From Deltaproteobacteria bacterium (GTDB taxonomy: Bacteria > Desulfobacterota > Dissulfuribacteria > Dissulfuribacterales > QOAL01), in contig JALSKY010000142.1 of NCBI GenBank assembly GCA_026988585.1, positions 1 through 15,749 on the forward strand: 15,749 bases of DNA, given 5' to 3'. Made by a program: the position numbers and the translations under genes. Below are positions 7,080 to 14,806 of the stretch, one piece after another (position 1 is the stretch's first letter; every line of letters begins with the position of its first letter). The notes below the pieces were generated by a model, which had not been told where the DNA came from, did not search any database, and saw nothing but the letters and a program-made list of their open reading frames with translations.

Positions 7080-8107
7080 GCAGGCCAGACAGTTCAGGAG
7101 ATAGAGTGGTGCTTCTGGATCACGGGAGTGGTGGTTTGGCATCCAGCCGACTGGTGCAGGAGATATTTCTCAGCAGGCTTTCAAATCCGATCCTGAATGA
7201 ATTGGAAGATAGTGCTATACTGGATATTGGGCAGCAACAGATAGCCTTTACCACAGATAGTTATGTGGTAGATCCTATCTTTTTCCCTGGAGGCGACATC
7301 GGGGAACTTGCAGTCAACGGGACCATAAACGATCTTGCCATGAAGGGAGGCATGCCTGTAGCCCTTAGCCTGGCATTGATCCTGGAGGAGGGATTTTCCC
7401 TGGATGACCTGGAACGGATAATGGACTCCATAGCCAGAGCATCTATCCAGGCAGGGGTGCCGGTTGCTACCGGTGATACCAAGGTTGTTCCCAAGGGCAA
7501 GGCAGACAAGATCTTCATTAACACCGCCGGAGTTGGCATTATTGAGATTCGCTTTCCACTTACTGCCTCCCGTATAAGGCCTGGAGATAAAATCCTTGTA
7601 TCAGGCACTGTTGGAGATCATGGAGCCACTATCATGACCAGGCGGCAGGGGCTGGAGGTCCCGGGCCAGTTCCAGAGTGATACAATGGCCCTGCACAGGC
7701 TTGTTAGGGATATGTTGGAACTAAGTGGGGAAAATATAAGGTGTTTTCGTGATCCGACCAGGGGAGGGCTGGCAACTACTCTTGTGGAGCTTGCCAAAAA
7801 GGCCGGTGTAACAATGGAGATCGCTGAAACCGAGATTCCAGTCCGGAAAGATGTGGCCCAAACATGCGAAATCCTCGGATTGGATCCGCTCTATCTTGCC
7901 AATGAGGGCAAACTCGTTGCAGTGGTTGCTCCAGATGTAGCAGATGAACTTCTTGCCCTGATGCAGGAAAGCCATTTGGCCCCAGAACCGGCAATAATTG
8001 GCAGGGTGGTGGAGCAGGGTATAATGCCTGTAGTCATGGAAACTGCTATTGGAGGCAAACGCGCTGTGGAGATGTTGACAGGTGAGCCTCTGCCCAGAAT
8101 CTGCTGA
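7076..8107 (+). CDS. hypE: HypE, carbamoyl dehydratase (thiocyanate-forming)
   Basis: HypE (343 residues, AIR-synthase-like fold) receives the carbamoyl group from HypF on its C-terminal cysteine. It dehydrates it with ATP to a thiocyanate, then passes CN to iron on HypC-HypD. Seen: LLDHGSGG (14-21), the dimer core GDIGELAVNGTINDLAMKGG, ATGDTKVVPKG, DPTRGGLAT, and the invariant ending PRIC with C343 last. Initiation is at TTG 7076, overlapping the hypD stop as TTGA, behind a GGAGGTGA ribosome binding site. Confidence 0.95.
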   Translation: MSRPDSSGDRVVLLDHGSGGLASSRLVQEIFLSRLSNPILNELEDSAILDIGQQQIAFTTDSYVVDPIFFPGGDIGELAVNGTINDLAMKGGMPVALSLALILEEGFSLDDLERIMDSIARASIQAGVPVATGDTKVVPKGKADKIFINTAGVGIIEIRFPLTASRIRPGDKILVSGTVGDHGATIMTRRQGLEVPGQFQSDTMALHRLVRDMLELSGENIRCFRDPTRGGLATTLVELAKKAGVTMEIAETEIPVRKDVAQTCEILGLDPLYLANEGKLVAVVAPDVADELLALMQESHLAPEPAIIGRVVEQGIMPVVMETAIGGKRAVEMLTGEPLPRIC

Positions 8108-8123
8108 GTGTTGGAAATCCAAA

Positions 8124-8519
8124 ATGCATGAATTGAGTCTTGTACAGGGGATGATGGGGCAGTTAATGGATCTGGCAGCCAGAAACAGTGCCAACCGGAT
8201 TGTTCGTGTGGTGGTGGAGGTCGGACCCTTTTCAGGTGTGGTGGTGGATTCCTTCATATTCGCATTCGATGCCCTGAAGAGTGAACACCGTATCACCAAA
8301 AACAGTGTTCTCGAGATTGAGACCCCGGTCCCTGTGATGGAGTGTCCGGAATGTGGATTCTCATGTGAGATAAAACATCATGAACAGGATGAGCAGGAGC
8401 TTTCTCCCTTTTCAGCCCTGGGTTTTTGGGGGGCCAGAACTTGTCCACACTGCAAAGATGTAACTATGATAACCAAGGGAGGCGATGAACTGCTTCTCAA
8501 ACAGGTAGAGATGGAGTAG
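8124..8519 (+). CDS. hypA: HypA, nickel metallochaperone
   Basis: HypA delivers Ni(II) to the hydrogenase large subunit with HypB. The start is the ATG at 8124, giving MHEL with nickel ligands at the N-terminus (H2); a longer in-frame start at 8082 inside hypE would bury this site. Length 131 residues. The zinc site is CPEC (C74, C77) and CPHC (C107, C110). The two CxxC pairs are 29 residues apart, against about 13 in E. coli HypA. The extra loop includes HHEQDEQE (85-92), rich in possible metal ligands. Longer zinc loops are known in archaeal-type HypA. The gene starts 16 nt after hypE. Confidence 0.94.
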   Translation: MHELSLVQGMMGQLMDLAARNSANRIVRVVVEVGPFSGVVVDSFIFAFDALKSEHRITKNSVLEIETPVPVMECPECGFSCEIKHHEQDEQELSPFSALGFWGARTCPHCKDVTMITKGGDELLLKQVEME

Positions 8520-8523
8520 GCAT

Positions 8524-9252
8524 ATGTGTGATAGTTGCGGGTGTCAGACAGGACATCATCATGACAGTGAACAGGATCGCAAGATTGTAGAGATAAACAG
8601 GAGTCTTCTTGCTGCAAATCAGGAGACTGCAGAGAAGAACCAGGAACATCTGGATGCATTGGGGGCTGTTGGTATCAATCTTATCTCCAGCCCTGGTGCT
8701 GGCAAGACCACTCTTCTGGAAAAGACCATAGAGCTCCTGGATGGAAAATATAGCTTGGGTGTAATCGAGGGTGATATTGAAACAGAGAGGGATGCTGACC
8801 GGATCAGGGCCAAGGGGGTGCCGGCAGTACAGCTCACTACCGGAGGCGCCTGCCATCTGGATGCTGCTCTGGTACACAAGGGGCTTCATCAGATTCAGCA
8901 CCAGCTCTCTCATGAAACTGCAGATCAAGGTAGGGTTGATTTTATTTTCATCGAGAACGTAGGCAATCTGGTCTGTCCAGCCACATTTTACCTCGGGGAA
9001 CATAAACGTGTGGTTATGGTCTCGGTTCCAGAGGGTTCGGATAAACCGTCAAAATATCCCAAGGCTTTTGTGGGCTCAGACCTGTTTATTATCACCAAGA
9101 TTGATCTTCTTCCATATTTCGATTTTTCCATAGATGAGGCAAAGGAATCTGCCCTTACCCTTAATCCAAATATAGAGATCATAGCCCTTTCTGCCGTTTC
9201 TGGAGAAGGCATGGATGAATGGATCGGATTTTTGGACAGATTAAAGGGATGA
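8524..9252 (+). CDS. hypB: HypB, GTPase for nickel insertion
   Basis: HypB (242 residues) is a SIMIBI-class GTPase that drives nickel transfer with HypA. The N-terminus has a high-affinity CxxCxC metal motif (C2, C5, C7) followed by HHH (11-13), a short version of the His-rich storage tail. GTPase motifs: P-loop SSPGAGKTT (55-63), EGDIETERDAD (82-92), and TKID (191-194) in place of NKxD. The G-domain metal site is C110-H111 (GGACHLD), with C151 in NLVCPA. It follows hypA by 4 nt, with GGAGTAGG as ribosome binding site, and is the last gene of the operon. Confidence 0.96.
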   Translation: MCDSCGCQTGHHHDSEQDRKIVEINRSLLAANQETAEKNQEHLDALGAVGINLISSPGAGKTTLLEKTIELLDGKYSLGVIEGDIETERDADRIRAKGVPAVQLTTGGACHLDAALVHKGLHQIQHQLSHETADQGRVDFIFIENVGNLVCPATFYLGEHKRVVMVSVPEGSDKPSKYPKAFVGSDLFIITKIDLLPYFDFSIDEAKESALTLNPNIEIIALSAVSGEGMDEWIGFLDRLKG

Positions 9253-9265
9253 TAGAAGTTAAAGC

Positions 9266-9338
9266 CCGATAAGATATGTCGCGCTGCAGCCCCGCACGAT
9301 CTGCATCAGGGCTGCGCCTGTCCTTAATCGGTTTTTTT
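9266..9338 (+). terminator. Terminator of the hydrogenase/hyp operon
   Basis: Outer stem CCGATAAG (9266-9273) pairs with CTTAATCGG (9323-9331, one bulged A) and is followed at once by seven Ts (9332-9338). An inner stem, GCAGCCC (9286-9292) with GGGCTGC (9309-9315), sits inside. Starting 13 nt after hypB, this is a rho-independent terminator with an unusually large, two-tier stem. Confidence 0.65.
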
Positions 9339-9350
9339 GAAGGGCGCCGG

Positions 9351-9370
9351 GCAGAACGAGATTGTTCTGC
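9351..9370. repeat. Perfect 7-bp inverted repeat between the converging operons
   Basis: GCAGAAC-GAGATT-GTTCTGC forms a simple hairpin between the two terminators. No T-tract follows on either strand next to the stem, so I do not call it a terminator by itself. Confidence 0.4.
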
Positions 9371-9371
9371 T

Positions 9372-9414
9372 AAAAGTAGGGTATGAAGCCTCGAAGAGCA
9401 GCGTCATACCCTAC
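9372..9414 (-). terminator. Terminator of the leftward dksA-type gene, overlapping its stop codon
   Basis: On the minus strand GTAGGGTATGA (9414-9404) pairs perfectly over 11 bp with TCATACCCTAC (9386-9376), followed by TTTT (9375-9372). The loop is 17 nt. The first arm contains the final codons and TGA stop of the gene. On the plus strand the same hairpin is followed only by a weak T-rich stretch, so it may also serve as a back-up terminator for hypB. Confidence 0.6.
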
Positions 9415-9799
9415 CAATCTTTTCAAGTTTTTCCTTGCATTTCACACAGTATGATGCCCAGGGCCTGATCTCCAGCCTCTTTTTGGGTATCCATTCGTTA
9501 CATTCGAGACACCTTCCGAATTCTCCATGATCTATGCGCCAAAGGGCCTGGTTGATTGCCTCCAGTTCCTTTTTCCTGGCGTCAATAACGCCCAGCACCA
9601 CCTCTTCCTGCAGATCTATCTGTGCAAGCTCCTCTTCATCCTTGACAGTGTTTAGAAGATCCTGATATTCTTCACTTACCCGGGTTTTCAGGTCCTGAAT
9701 GATCTCTCTCCACAACTCCTCTCTCTTTTCCGTGAGCATCTTTCTGAACTGGCCTATCTCCTCTTCTGTTAGCGGTCGATTTCTGTCCGGCATCTCCAT
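9404..9799 (-). CDS. DksA/TraR-family C4 zinc-finger protein
   Basis: A 131-residue protein of the family that binds the RNA polymerase secondary channel and, with ppGpp, tunes rRNA and amino-acid promoters. A long charged helical region (about 10-90, coiled coil with acidic stretch KDEEELAQIDLQEE at 53-66) precedes the zinc finger C97, C100, C118, C121 (spacing 2-17-2), as in DksA. It is about 20 residues shorter than E. coli DksA. AAGGAG sits 3 nt before the first ATG (9799) and 9 nt before a second (9793); the second may be the true start, removing two residues. It lies 150 nt after dapF and may be the last gene of the amino-acid operon or have its own promoter. Whether it is DksA proper or a paralogue cannot be told here. 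Confidence 0.88.
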   Translation of the reverse strand: MEMPDRNRPLTEEEIGQFRKMLTEKREELWREIIQDLKTRVSEEYQDLLNTVKDEEELAQIDLQEEVVLGVIDARKKELEAINQALWRIDHGEFGRCLECNEWIPKKRLEIRPWASYCVKCKEKLEKIGRV

Positions 9800-9949
9800 G
9801 TTCTCCTTTTCTCTGTCAGGTCTCTGTTAAAGAGAAGGTAAAACCGGATTTATTACAGTCAAGTTCCAAGGAAATAGGGACAACCCTGTAAAGAGAGTAA
9901 AGGCTGCCAAAGTGAGAAGGATCAGTCCCCGGAATCTTCTGTTGAGTCA

Positions 9950-10783
9950 CTACAATTCCAGGGTTCGGCCGGTGAAAACCAGCACTGCCTTTCCCTCAAG
10001 AAAGACCTCCTTGATCTCTTCTCCCTGGATATTGAAATATATTTTCAGATCTTCCCCACCCCAGGTCTCTACCCTGATAGGGCTTGCTGTATCAGCCTTC
10101 AAGGCTGATATTACGGCTGATGCCACGGCACCTGTACCGCATGCCAGGGTCTCGTCCTCTACCCCTCTTTCGTAAGTTCTGATTCTGATAGACGACCGGT
10201 CTTTTACCTCTGCAAAATTGACGTTGGTGCCTTCAGGTGCAAATTTTCGGTGATGTCTTATCAGGCGCCCTATTTCAAACACAGGAATGGATTCCAGGTC
10301 GTTCACAAAGATCACCGTATGCGGTACGCCGGTATTTAGAAAATGAACCGTCATGGTACGGTCCCTAAGCCTAAGTTCTTCATCCAGTGCCAGGCCATGA
10401 GGAGGCGGAAGCTGTAGTTTTACCTCACCATCCTTTACCTCAGCCTTGATGATTCCGGCCCCTGTTTCAAACTCCATTTCGGCTGGCGCAATCCCTTCTA
10501 TATAGGCAAAACGGGCCGCACACCTGCCTCCATTACCGCACATATCAGCAAGGCTGCCATCTGCATTGAGAAATCTCCAGCGGAAATGGGCCTTGCCAGA
10601 CTCTTCTATGAGGATGAGACCATCTGCACCGATACCGAATCCACGCCGGCACATGGTTATTGCAGCCTCCTCAGCATGTTCCGGCAAAATCAGCCGTTTC
10701 CGGTTGTCTATCAGGATGAAATCATTGCCGCTGCCATGCATCTTTGTAAAAGGGATATCTCCGAATCTTTTTTTGGCTGTCAC
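9950..10783 (-). CDS. dapF: DapF, diaminopimelate epimerase
   Basis: Converts LL-2,6-diaminopimelate to meso-DAP, the precursor of lysine and a peptidoglycan cross-linking residue; cofactor-independent, cytoplasmic. 277 residues. The catalytic thiol pair is C82 (ADMCGNGGRC) and C215 (LACGTGAVAS); the start motif FTKMHGSGNDF is at 12-22. Initiation is at GTG 10783-10781 behind GGGAGGAG, 6 nt upstream. The first ATG (M15) would destroy the N-terminal strand. It follows lysA by 80 nt, with no terminator visible between them. Confidence 0.96.
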   Translation of the reverse strand: MTAKKRFGDIPFTKMHGSGNDFILIDNRKRLILPEHAEEAAITMCRRGFGIGADGLILIEESGKAHFRWRFLNADGSLADMCGNGGRCAARFAYIEGIAPAEMEFETGAGIIKAEVKDGEVKLQLPPPHGLALDEELRLRDRTMTVHFLNTGVPHTVIFVNDLESIPVFEIGRLIRHHRKFAPEGTNVNFAEVKDRSSIRIRTYERGVEDETLACGTGAVASAVISALKADTASPIRVETWGGEDLKIYFNIQGEEIKEVFLEGKAVLVFTGRTLEL

Positions 10784-10789
10784 TGTTTG

Positions 10790-10797
10790 CTCCTCCC
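10790..10797 (-). promoter_or_regulatory. Ribosome binding site fixing the GTG start of dapF
   Basis: GGGAGGAG on the minus strand lies 6 nt before the GTG at 10783 and is the only good site in the lysA-dapF gap. Confidence 0.7.
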
Positions 10798-10863
10798 GTC
10801 AGATCATGAGTATTCAGGAAAACTGGAATTTATCAGATGGATAAAGACATATTGATGATGCTG

Positions 10864-12117
10864 TTAGGAGATCTCTTCGATGCGCACCAGGTCCTCATAG
10901 CTTTCCCGTTTTCTGATCACTCTGAATTCACTCCCATTTACCAGCACTTCCGGTATTCTGGGCCTGGAATTGTAGTTGGAAGACATGGAGAATCCATAGG
11001 CACCGGCACTCATTACAGATAGCAACTCTCCCTGGGCGGGAAGGGGCATCTCTCTCTCCTTTGCCAGAAAATCTCCAGTTTCACAGATGGGCCCTACTAT
11101 ATCCACCAGACATGGTTTTCTGTTACTGGTCTGATTCAGATGCCATATGTCGTGATAGGCCTGGTAGAGACTTGGTCTTGGAAGATCGTTCATGGCTGCA
11201 TCTACAATGACAAAGGTCTTGCCGCTATTCTCCTTGGTGTAGAGCACCTTGGTCACCAGCGCACCTGCATTGCCACAGATGGAACGGCCAGGTTCCACAA
11301 TGACTGTCTGTTGAAGGCCATTGGCATCCATCCGTTTGATCAGTTCCCGGATGAGTTTACCAGGATCAGGAGGGGTTTCATCATGATATCTGATCCCAAG
11401 CCCTCCGCCTGTATCGAGATAGCTCAGTTGGATTCCTTCATCGTTTAAGGTTTGTACCACGGCGGCTACCCTGTCCAGGGCATCGAGAAAGGGCTGGATC
11501 TGAGTGAGCTGTGATCCGATATGGCAGTCGATGCCGGTAATCTCCACATGAGGGTTTCTCTTTGCCTCCCTGTATGCTTCCAGTGCATCATGGACCGGCA
11601 TCCCGAACTTGTTCTTTTTGAGTCCGGTTGAGATATAAGGGTGTGTTTTTGGGTCCACATCCGGGTTTACCCTAAAGGAGATCCTGGCCTTTTTGCCTGT
11701 TTCCCGGCATGTTTTGGCAATGGCATGAAATTCCTGCATGGATTCAATGTTGAACATGAGAATCCCGGCATCCAGGGCAGCCTGTATCTCTTCCGTGGTC
11801 TTGCCAACCCCTGAAAAGACTATACGGTTTGCAGGGATTCCTGCCCTTAGGGCACGAAACAGTTCTCCTCCAGAGACGATGTCCGCTCCAGCACCCAGTT
11901 TTCCCAGCAGATTGAGAATGACAAGGTTGCTGTTGGCCTTTACAGCAAAACATATCAGGTGCTTTCGGTCTCCAAAGGCCTGATCATACGCCCTGAACCG
12001 TTTTATGATATGGGCAGCAGAATAGCAGTAAAAAGGGGTCCCGACCTCCTTTGCGATTCTGCTCATAGGGAGATCTTCGCAGCACAACTCTCCATCCTGA
12101 TAACTGAACTCTTCCAT
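10864..12117 (-). CDS. lysA: LysA, diaminopimelate decarboxylase
   Basis: PLP-dependent decarboxylation of meso-DAP to L-lysine, the last step of the pathway. 417 residues, normal length. The PLP lysine is K60 (FAVKANSN); HIGSQ, a GGGLGIRY motif and EPGRSI bind PLP phosphate. The catalytic Cys is C345 (GPICETGDFLA), supplied across the dimer, and AGAYGFSMSSNYNSRPR is the usual C-terminal signature. ATG 12117 is preceded by AAAGGA with 7-nt spacing. It lies 24 nt after the lipoprotein gene and 80 nt before dapF, so the enzyme and the epimerase that supplies its substrate are encoded side by side. Confidence 0.96.
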   Translation of the reverse strand: MEEFSYQDGELCCEDLPMSRIAKEVGTPFYCYSAAHIIKRFRAYDQAFGDRKHLICFAVKANSNLVILNLLGKLGAGADIVSGGELFRALRAGIPANRIVFSGVGKTTEEIQAALDAGILMFNIESMQEFHAIAKTCRETGKKARISFRVNPDVDPKTHPYISTGLKKNKFGMPVHDALEAYREAKRNPHVEITGIDCHIGSQLTQIQPFLDALDRVAAVVQTLNDEGIQLSYLDTGGGLGIRYHDETPPDPGKLIRELIKRMDANGLQQTVIVEPGRSICGNAGALVTKVLYTKENSGKTFVIVDAAMNDLPRPSLYQAYHDIWHLNQTSNRKPCLVDIVGPICETGDFLAKEREMPLPAQGELLSVMSAGAYGFSMSSNYNSRPRIPEVLVNGSEFRVIRKRESYEDLVRIEEIS

Positions 12118-12141
12118 GGTTATATCCTTTCTGTTGAGAAA

Positions 12142-13218
12142 TTATCTTGTTATTCGCACCTGTACCTTCTTGGAATAGACGGTACGTCGTGGTGGAGTCG
12201 CATCGTCCACAGCAACGATCCAGTATATATATCTGCCTGGGGGCAGGACAGATATGTCCGTGAAGCTGTTACCGGTAAGCGGGACTGAATTCAGGCGGAA
12301 TATAACCCCGTCCGGCCCCTTTCTGTAAACGAAAAATCCCCTTATTTCCGGACGGTAAAGCATATCCCATGCAAGCTCTACTCCCTGGGCAGTCCTGAAA
12401 GCTATAAGCCTGGCAGGCCGCATCTCTATCTCAATATCCCGGGCCAGCAGGGAGATCTCTTCTGAAGGGGAACTTTCGATCTCTGTGTCCATATATTCCA
12501 GAACAGCAGTGACCTTGTATGAGACCTGGGTATAGGTCCTGGGAAAGCTGTCAGTATATCTGGTTTTCGATATGGTGTTTTTGATCGGGGTAAACCGTAC
12601 TTCATCATTGAATTTACGCCATATCTTGTAACGCAGTTTTTCCTTTATTGGCGATCCATCGGCATAGGATTGAGGTGCGTTCCATTTGAGATGTATTCCA
12701 GATTCGTCGGCATCTACTGATAGAGCAGATGGCGGATTGGGTGGAGAGTGCCATGCGACCCTGATGGTGTTGGATGGATCACTCAGGTTCATGAAGTTTT
12801 TGAGGGACCTGACCTGGTATATGTAGATAAAGCCAGGCTCTACTGTATGGTCTTCGTAGCTTATCTGCTGGCCAGGGCTGGGTTTGTCATCGAATTTGAT
12901 TATTATAGGCTGGCCAAATTTGGGAGGACAGCCAGCACAGCCGTGATCCACGGGTACAACTGCCTTATAGAGCTGAAACTCCTCTATCTGCGGAAGGGGG
13001 CTGCCATCGTGATTTCTCGTTGGCACCGACCAGGTGAGCAGTATGCCTGTTTCTACTACCCTGTAATCCAGATCCTTGATGGCCTCAGGACGCAGCTTGT
13101 TCCAGGGGACCGGATTGGCCTTTTTTCCGCATCCTGCTACCAGGATCAGGATGATCAGGCAGAGAAAGGGGCAGAAAAGCAAGCGTGGCATGGGCAGGGC
13201 AGAATTTCCATGGGACAT
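12142..13218 (-). CDS. Fibronectin type III lipoprotein with LptM-like N-terminus
   Basis: A predicted lipoprotein of 358 residues. The start MSHGNS (ATG 13218) is chosen because AAAGGAG lies 8 nt upstream; a longer frame from 13287 would run back into argH. Hydrophobic signal (11-28), then lipobox LVAG-C30, giving a lipid-modified Cys followed by GKKANPVPW. With Gly at +2 and no Asp, outer-membrane sorting is expected under the E. coli rule. Three FN3-like domains follow: about 44-155, 160-257 and 267-357, each with a conserved Trp early (W63, W179, W284) and a Tyr-rich late strand. C94 and C97 form a CAGC motif in domain 1, perhaps a disulfide. It starts 4 nt after argH and precedes lysA. 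The CGxKxxPxP start and the location beside lysA-dapF recall LptM (YifL) of enterobacteria, which lacks FN3 domains. Function is not established. Confidence 0.85.
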   Translation of the reverse strand: MSHGNSALPMPRLLFCPFLCLIILILVAGCGKKANPVPWNKLRPEAIKDLDYRVVETGILLTWSVPTRNHDGSPLPQIEEFQLYKAVVPVDHGCAGCPPKFGQPIIIKFDDKPSPGQQISYEDHTVEPGFIYIYQVRSLKNFMNLSDPSNTIRVAWHSPPNPPSALSVDADESGIHLKWNAPQSYADGSPIKEKLRYKIWRKFNDEVRFTPIKNTISKTRYTDSFPRTYTQVSYKVTAVLEYMDTEIESSPSEEISLLARDIEIEMRPARLIAFRTAQGVELAWDMLYRPEIRGFFVYRKGPDGVIFRLNSVPLTGNSFTDISVLPPGRYIYWIVAVDDATPPRRTVYSKKVQVRITR

Positions 13219-13222
13219 TTGT

Positions 13223-14641
13223 CTAACTCCTTTCATCCTCCTGCAGGGAGTAATCGGAAATCCATCTTCTGGCCTGTTCCAGGGCACCTCTTACCGGTTC
13301 AGGGCCTGTTCCTCCTGGGCATCTCCTGCTGTTTACAGAGCCTTCAGGAGTGAGAAGATGGAGCAGGTCCTCCTGGATGGCCGGATGGAGATCCTGGAGT
13401 TCCTGGAGATCCAGGTCATGGAGTTCCTTGCCCATGGCAAGGCATCGGGCCACAACATTGCCTACTATCTCATGGGCCTCCCTGAACGGCACCCCTTTCG
13501 TGACAAGATAATCTGCCAGATCGGTTGCAGTGATGAATCCGGTGTAAACTGCCTGTCTCAGGTTGTCTGCCAGGGGTTTCATATGTCTGACCAGACCTGC
13601 CATAACCTTTAGAGAGTCCCTGGTGGTATCCACTGCATCGAACAGGGCCTCCTTGTCCTCCTGCATGTCACGGTTATAAGCAAGGGGCAGCCCCTTCATT
13701 ATGGTAAGCATGGCCATGAGATCACCGTAAACCCTGCCGGTCTTTCCCCGGACAAGTTCCGGGACATCAGGATTTTTTTTCTGTGGCATTATACTGGATC
13801 CTGTGCAGTAACCATCTGGGAGTTCAACGAATGAGAACTCTGATGTTGACCAGATGATCAGTTCTTCAGAAAGTCTGCTCAGGTGCATCATGACAATGGA
13901 GAGTGCAGACAGGAGTTCAATGAGAAAATCCCTGTCTGATACGGCATCCAGACTATTGGCAGTGATTCCTGAGAAACCGAGTTCCCTGGCAGTAGCCATA
14001 CGGTCTACAGGAAAACCTGTACCTGCCAGGGCAGCGCTCCCAAGGGGAGATATGTTGAGCCTGGCATGGCAATCCCTGAGCCGGAGCCTGTCCCTCTTAA
14101 ACATTTCAAAATATGCCAGCATGTGGTGGGCCCAGAGTACAGGCTGGGCATGCTGAAGATGGGTGAACCCGGGCATCAGGATATCTATGCCGTTTTCAGC
14201 CTGATAAAGCAGGGCCTTTTGCATCTGCAGAAGATGTTGATCAATGGCCACGATTTCATCCCGGCAATAGATGCGCACATCCGTGGCCACCTGATCATTC
14301 CTGCTTCTTGCCGTATGGAGCCTTTTTCCTGCTGCTCCTATCCGGTCAGAAAGGGTCTTTTCAATGTTCATGTGAACATCTTCCAGGTCGGGCCGCCACT
14401 GAAACCTGCCTTCTCTGATCTCCTGCTCTATCTCCTGAAGGCCCTCACATATCTGCCGGGCATCTTCCTGGGAGATTATTCCCTGGGCAGCCAGCATCCT
14501 GGCGTGAGCCATACTGCCCTGGATATCCTGTCTGTAGAGGCGTCTATCAAACTGTTCCGATGCAGAAAAGCTCTCAACATCCCTGTCTGTTGCCTCCTGA
14601 AACCGGCCTCCCCACAGTTTTTTATCCTGTTGGTCACTCAT
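13223..14641 (-). CDS. argH: ArgH, argininosuccinate lyase
   Basis: Cleaves argininosuccinate to arginine and fumarate, the last step of arginine synthesis; a cytoplasmic homotetramer of the fumarase/aspartase superfamily. 472 residues, normal length. Seen: LWGGRF at 9-14, TARSRND (110-116), HLQHAQP (161-167), and the superfamily signature [12 protein letters not shown] (281-292) with the catalytic Ser at 283. ATG 14641 is preceded only by a distant GAGGGG (13-nt spacing), so initiation may be weak. A TAAAAT in the short gap upstream could be a -10 box, but I see no good -35. First gene of the cluster argH-lipoprotein-lysA-dapF, 42 nt left of the ahcY terminator. Confidence 0.96.
   Translation of the reverse strand: MSDQQDKKLWGGRFQEATDRDVESFSASEQFDRRLYRQDIQGSMAHARMLAAQGIISQEDARQICEGLQEIEQEIREGRFQWRPDLEDVHMNIEKTLSDRIGAAGKRLHTARSRNDQVATDVRIYCRDEIVAIDQHLLQMQKALLYQAENGIDILMPGFTHLQHAQPVLWAHHMLAYFEMFKRDRLRLRDCHARLNISPLGSAALAGTGFPVDRMATARELGFSGITANSLDAVSDRDFLIELLSALSIVMMHLSRLSEELIIWSTSEFSFVELPDGYCTGSSIMPQKKNPDVPELVRGKTGRVYGDLMAMLTIMKGLPLAYNRDMQEDKEALFDAVDTTRDSLKVMAGLVRHMKPLADNLRQAVYTGFITATDLADYLVTKGVPFREAHEIVGNVVARCLAMGKELHDLDLQELQDLHPAIQEDLLHLLTPEGSVNSRRCPGGTGPEPVRGALEQARRWISDYSLQEDERS
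13227..13233 (-). promoter_or_regulatory. Ribosome binding site of the FN3 lipoprotein, inside the argH 3' end
   Basis: AAAGGAG on the minus strand lies in the last codons of argH, 8 nt before ATG 13218. It fixes the lipoprotein start and implies coupling to argH translation. Confidence 0.7.
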
Positions 14642-14683
14642 GTTTTTGGCTTAACCCCTCTATTTTACTCCTGTGATAGCAAT

Positions 14684-14708
14684 AAAAAAGGCAGGGAATC
14701 TCCCTGCC
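14684..14708 (-). terminator. Rho-independent terminator downstream of ahcY
   Basis: On the minus strand GGCAGGGA (14708-14701) pairs perfectly with TCCCTGCC (14697-14690) around a 3-nt loop, followed by six Ts (14689-14684). It is the textbook form and separates ahcY from argH. Confidence 0.9.
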
Positions 14709-14748
14709 TCTCAGTCTATCTTTGATTATCTCTATGTGCAAACAGCTT

Positions 14749-14786
14749 TTTCCTGTTCAGGAAAGCGACTGCCTGTTCGGAACAGG
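14749..14786. repeat. Two adjacent small inverted repeats sharing CCTGTTC, 3' of ahcY
   Basis: TTTCCTG-TT-CAGGAAA (14749-14764) and CCTGTT-CGG-AACAGG (14772-14786) lie between the ahcY stop and its terminator. Both contain CCTGTTC in the same orientation. They may fold in the ahcY 3' UTR and protect the message. They do not resemble an S-adenosylhomocysteine riboswitch, which would lie upstream of the gene. Confidence 0.35.
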
Positions 14787-14806
14787 ATTATATTGAAACC
14801 TCTATA

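Noticed and set aside
8082..8123. Longer HypA starting inside hypE
   Set aside because: HypA needs the MHE N-terminus for nickel binding; ATG 8124 gives exactly that.
13219..13287. Longer lipoprotein starting at 13287 or at ATG 13236
   Set aside because: This would overlap argH and push the signal peptide inward; the good ribosome binding site points to ATG 13218.
14709..14806. S-adenosylhomocysteine riboswitch near ahcY
   Set aside because: The hairpins are downstream of the gene on its own strand; a riboswitch would be in the 5' leader, which lies outside the window.
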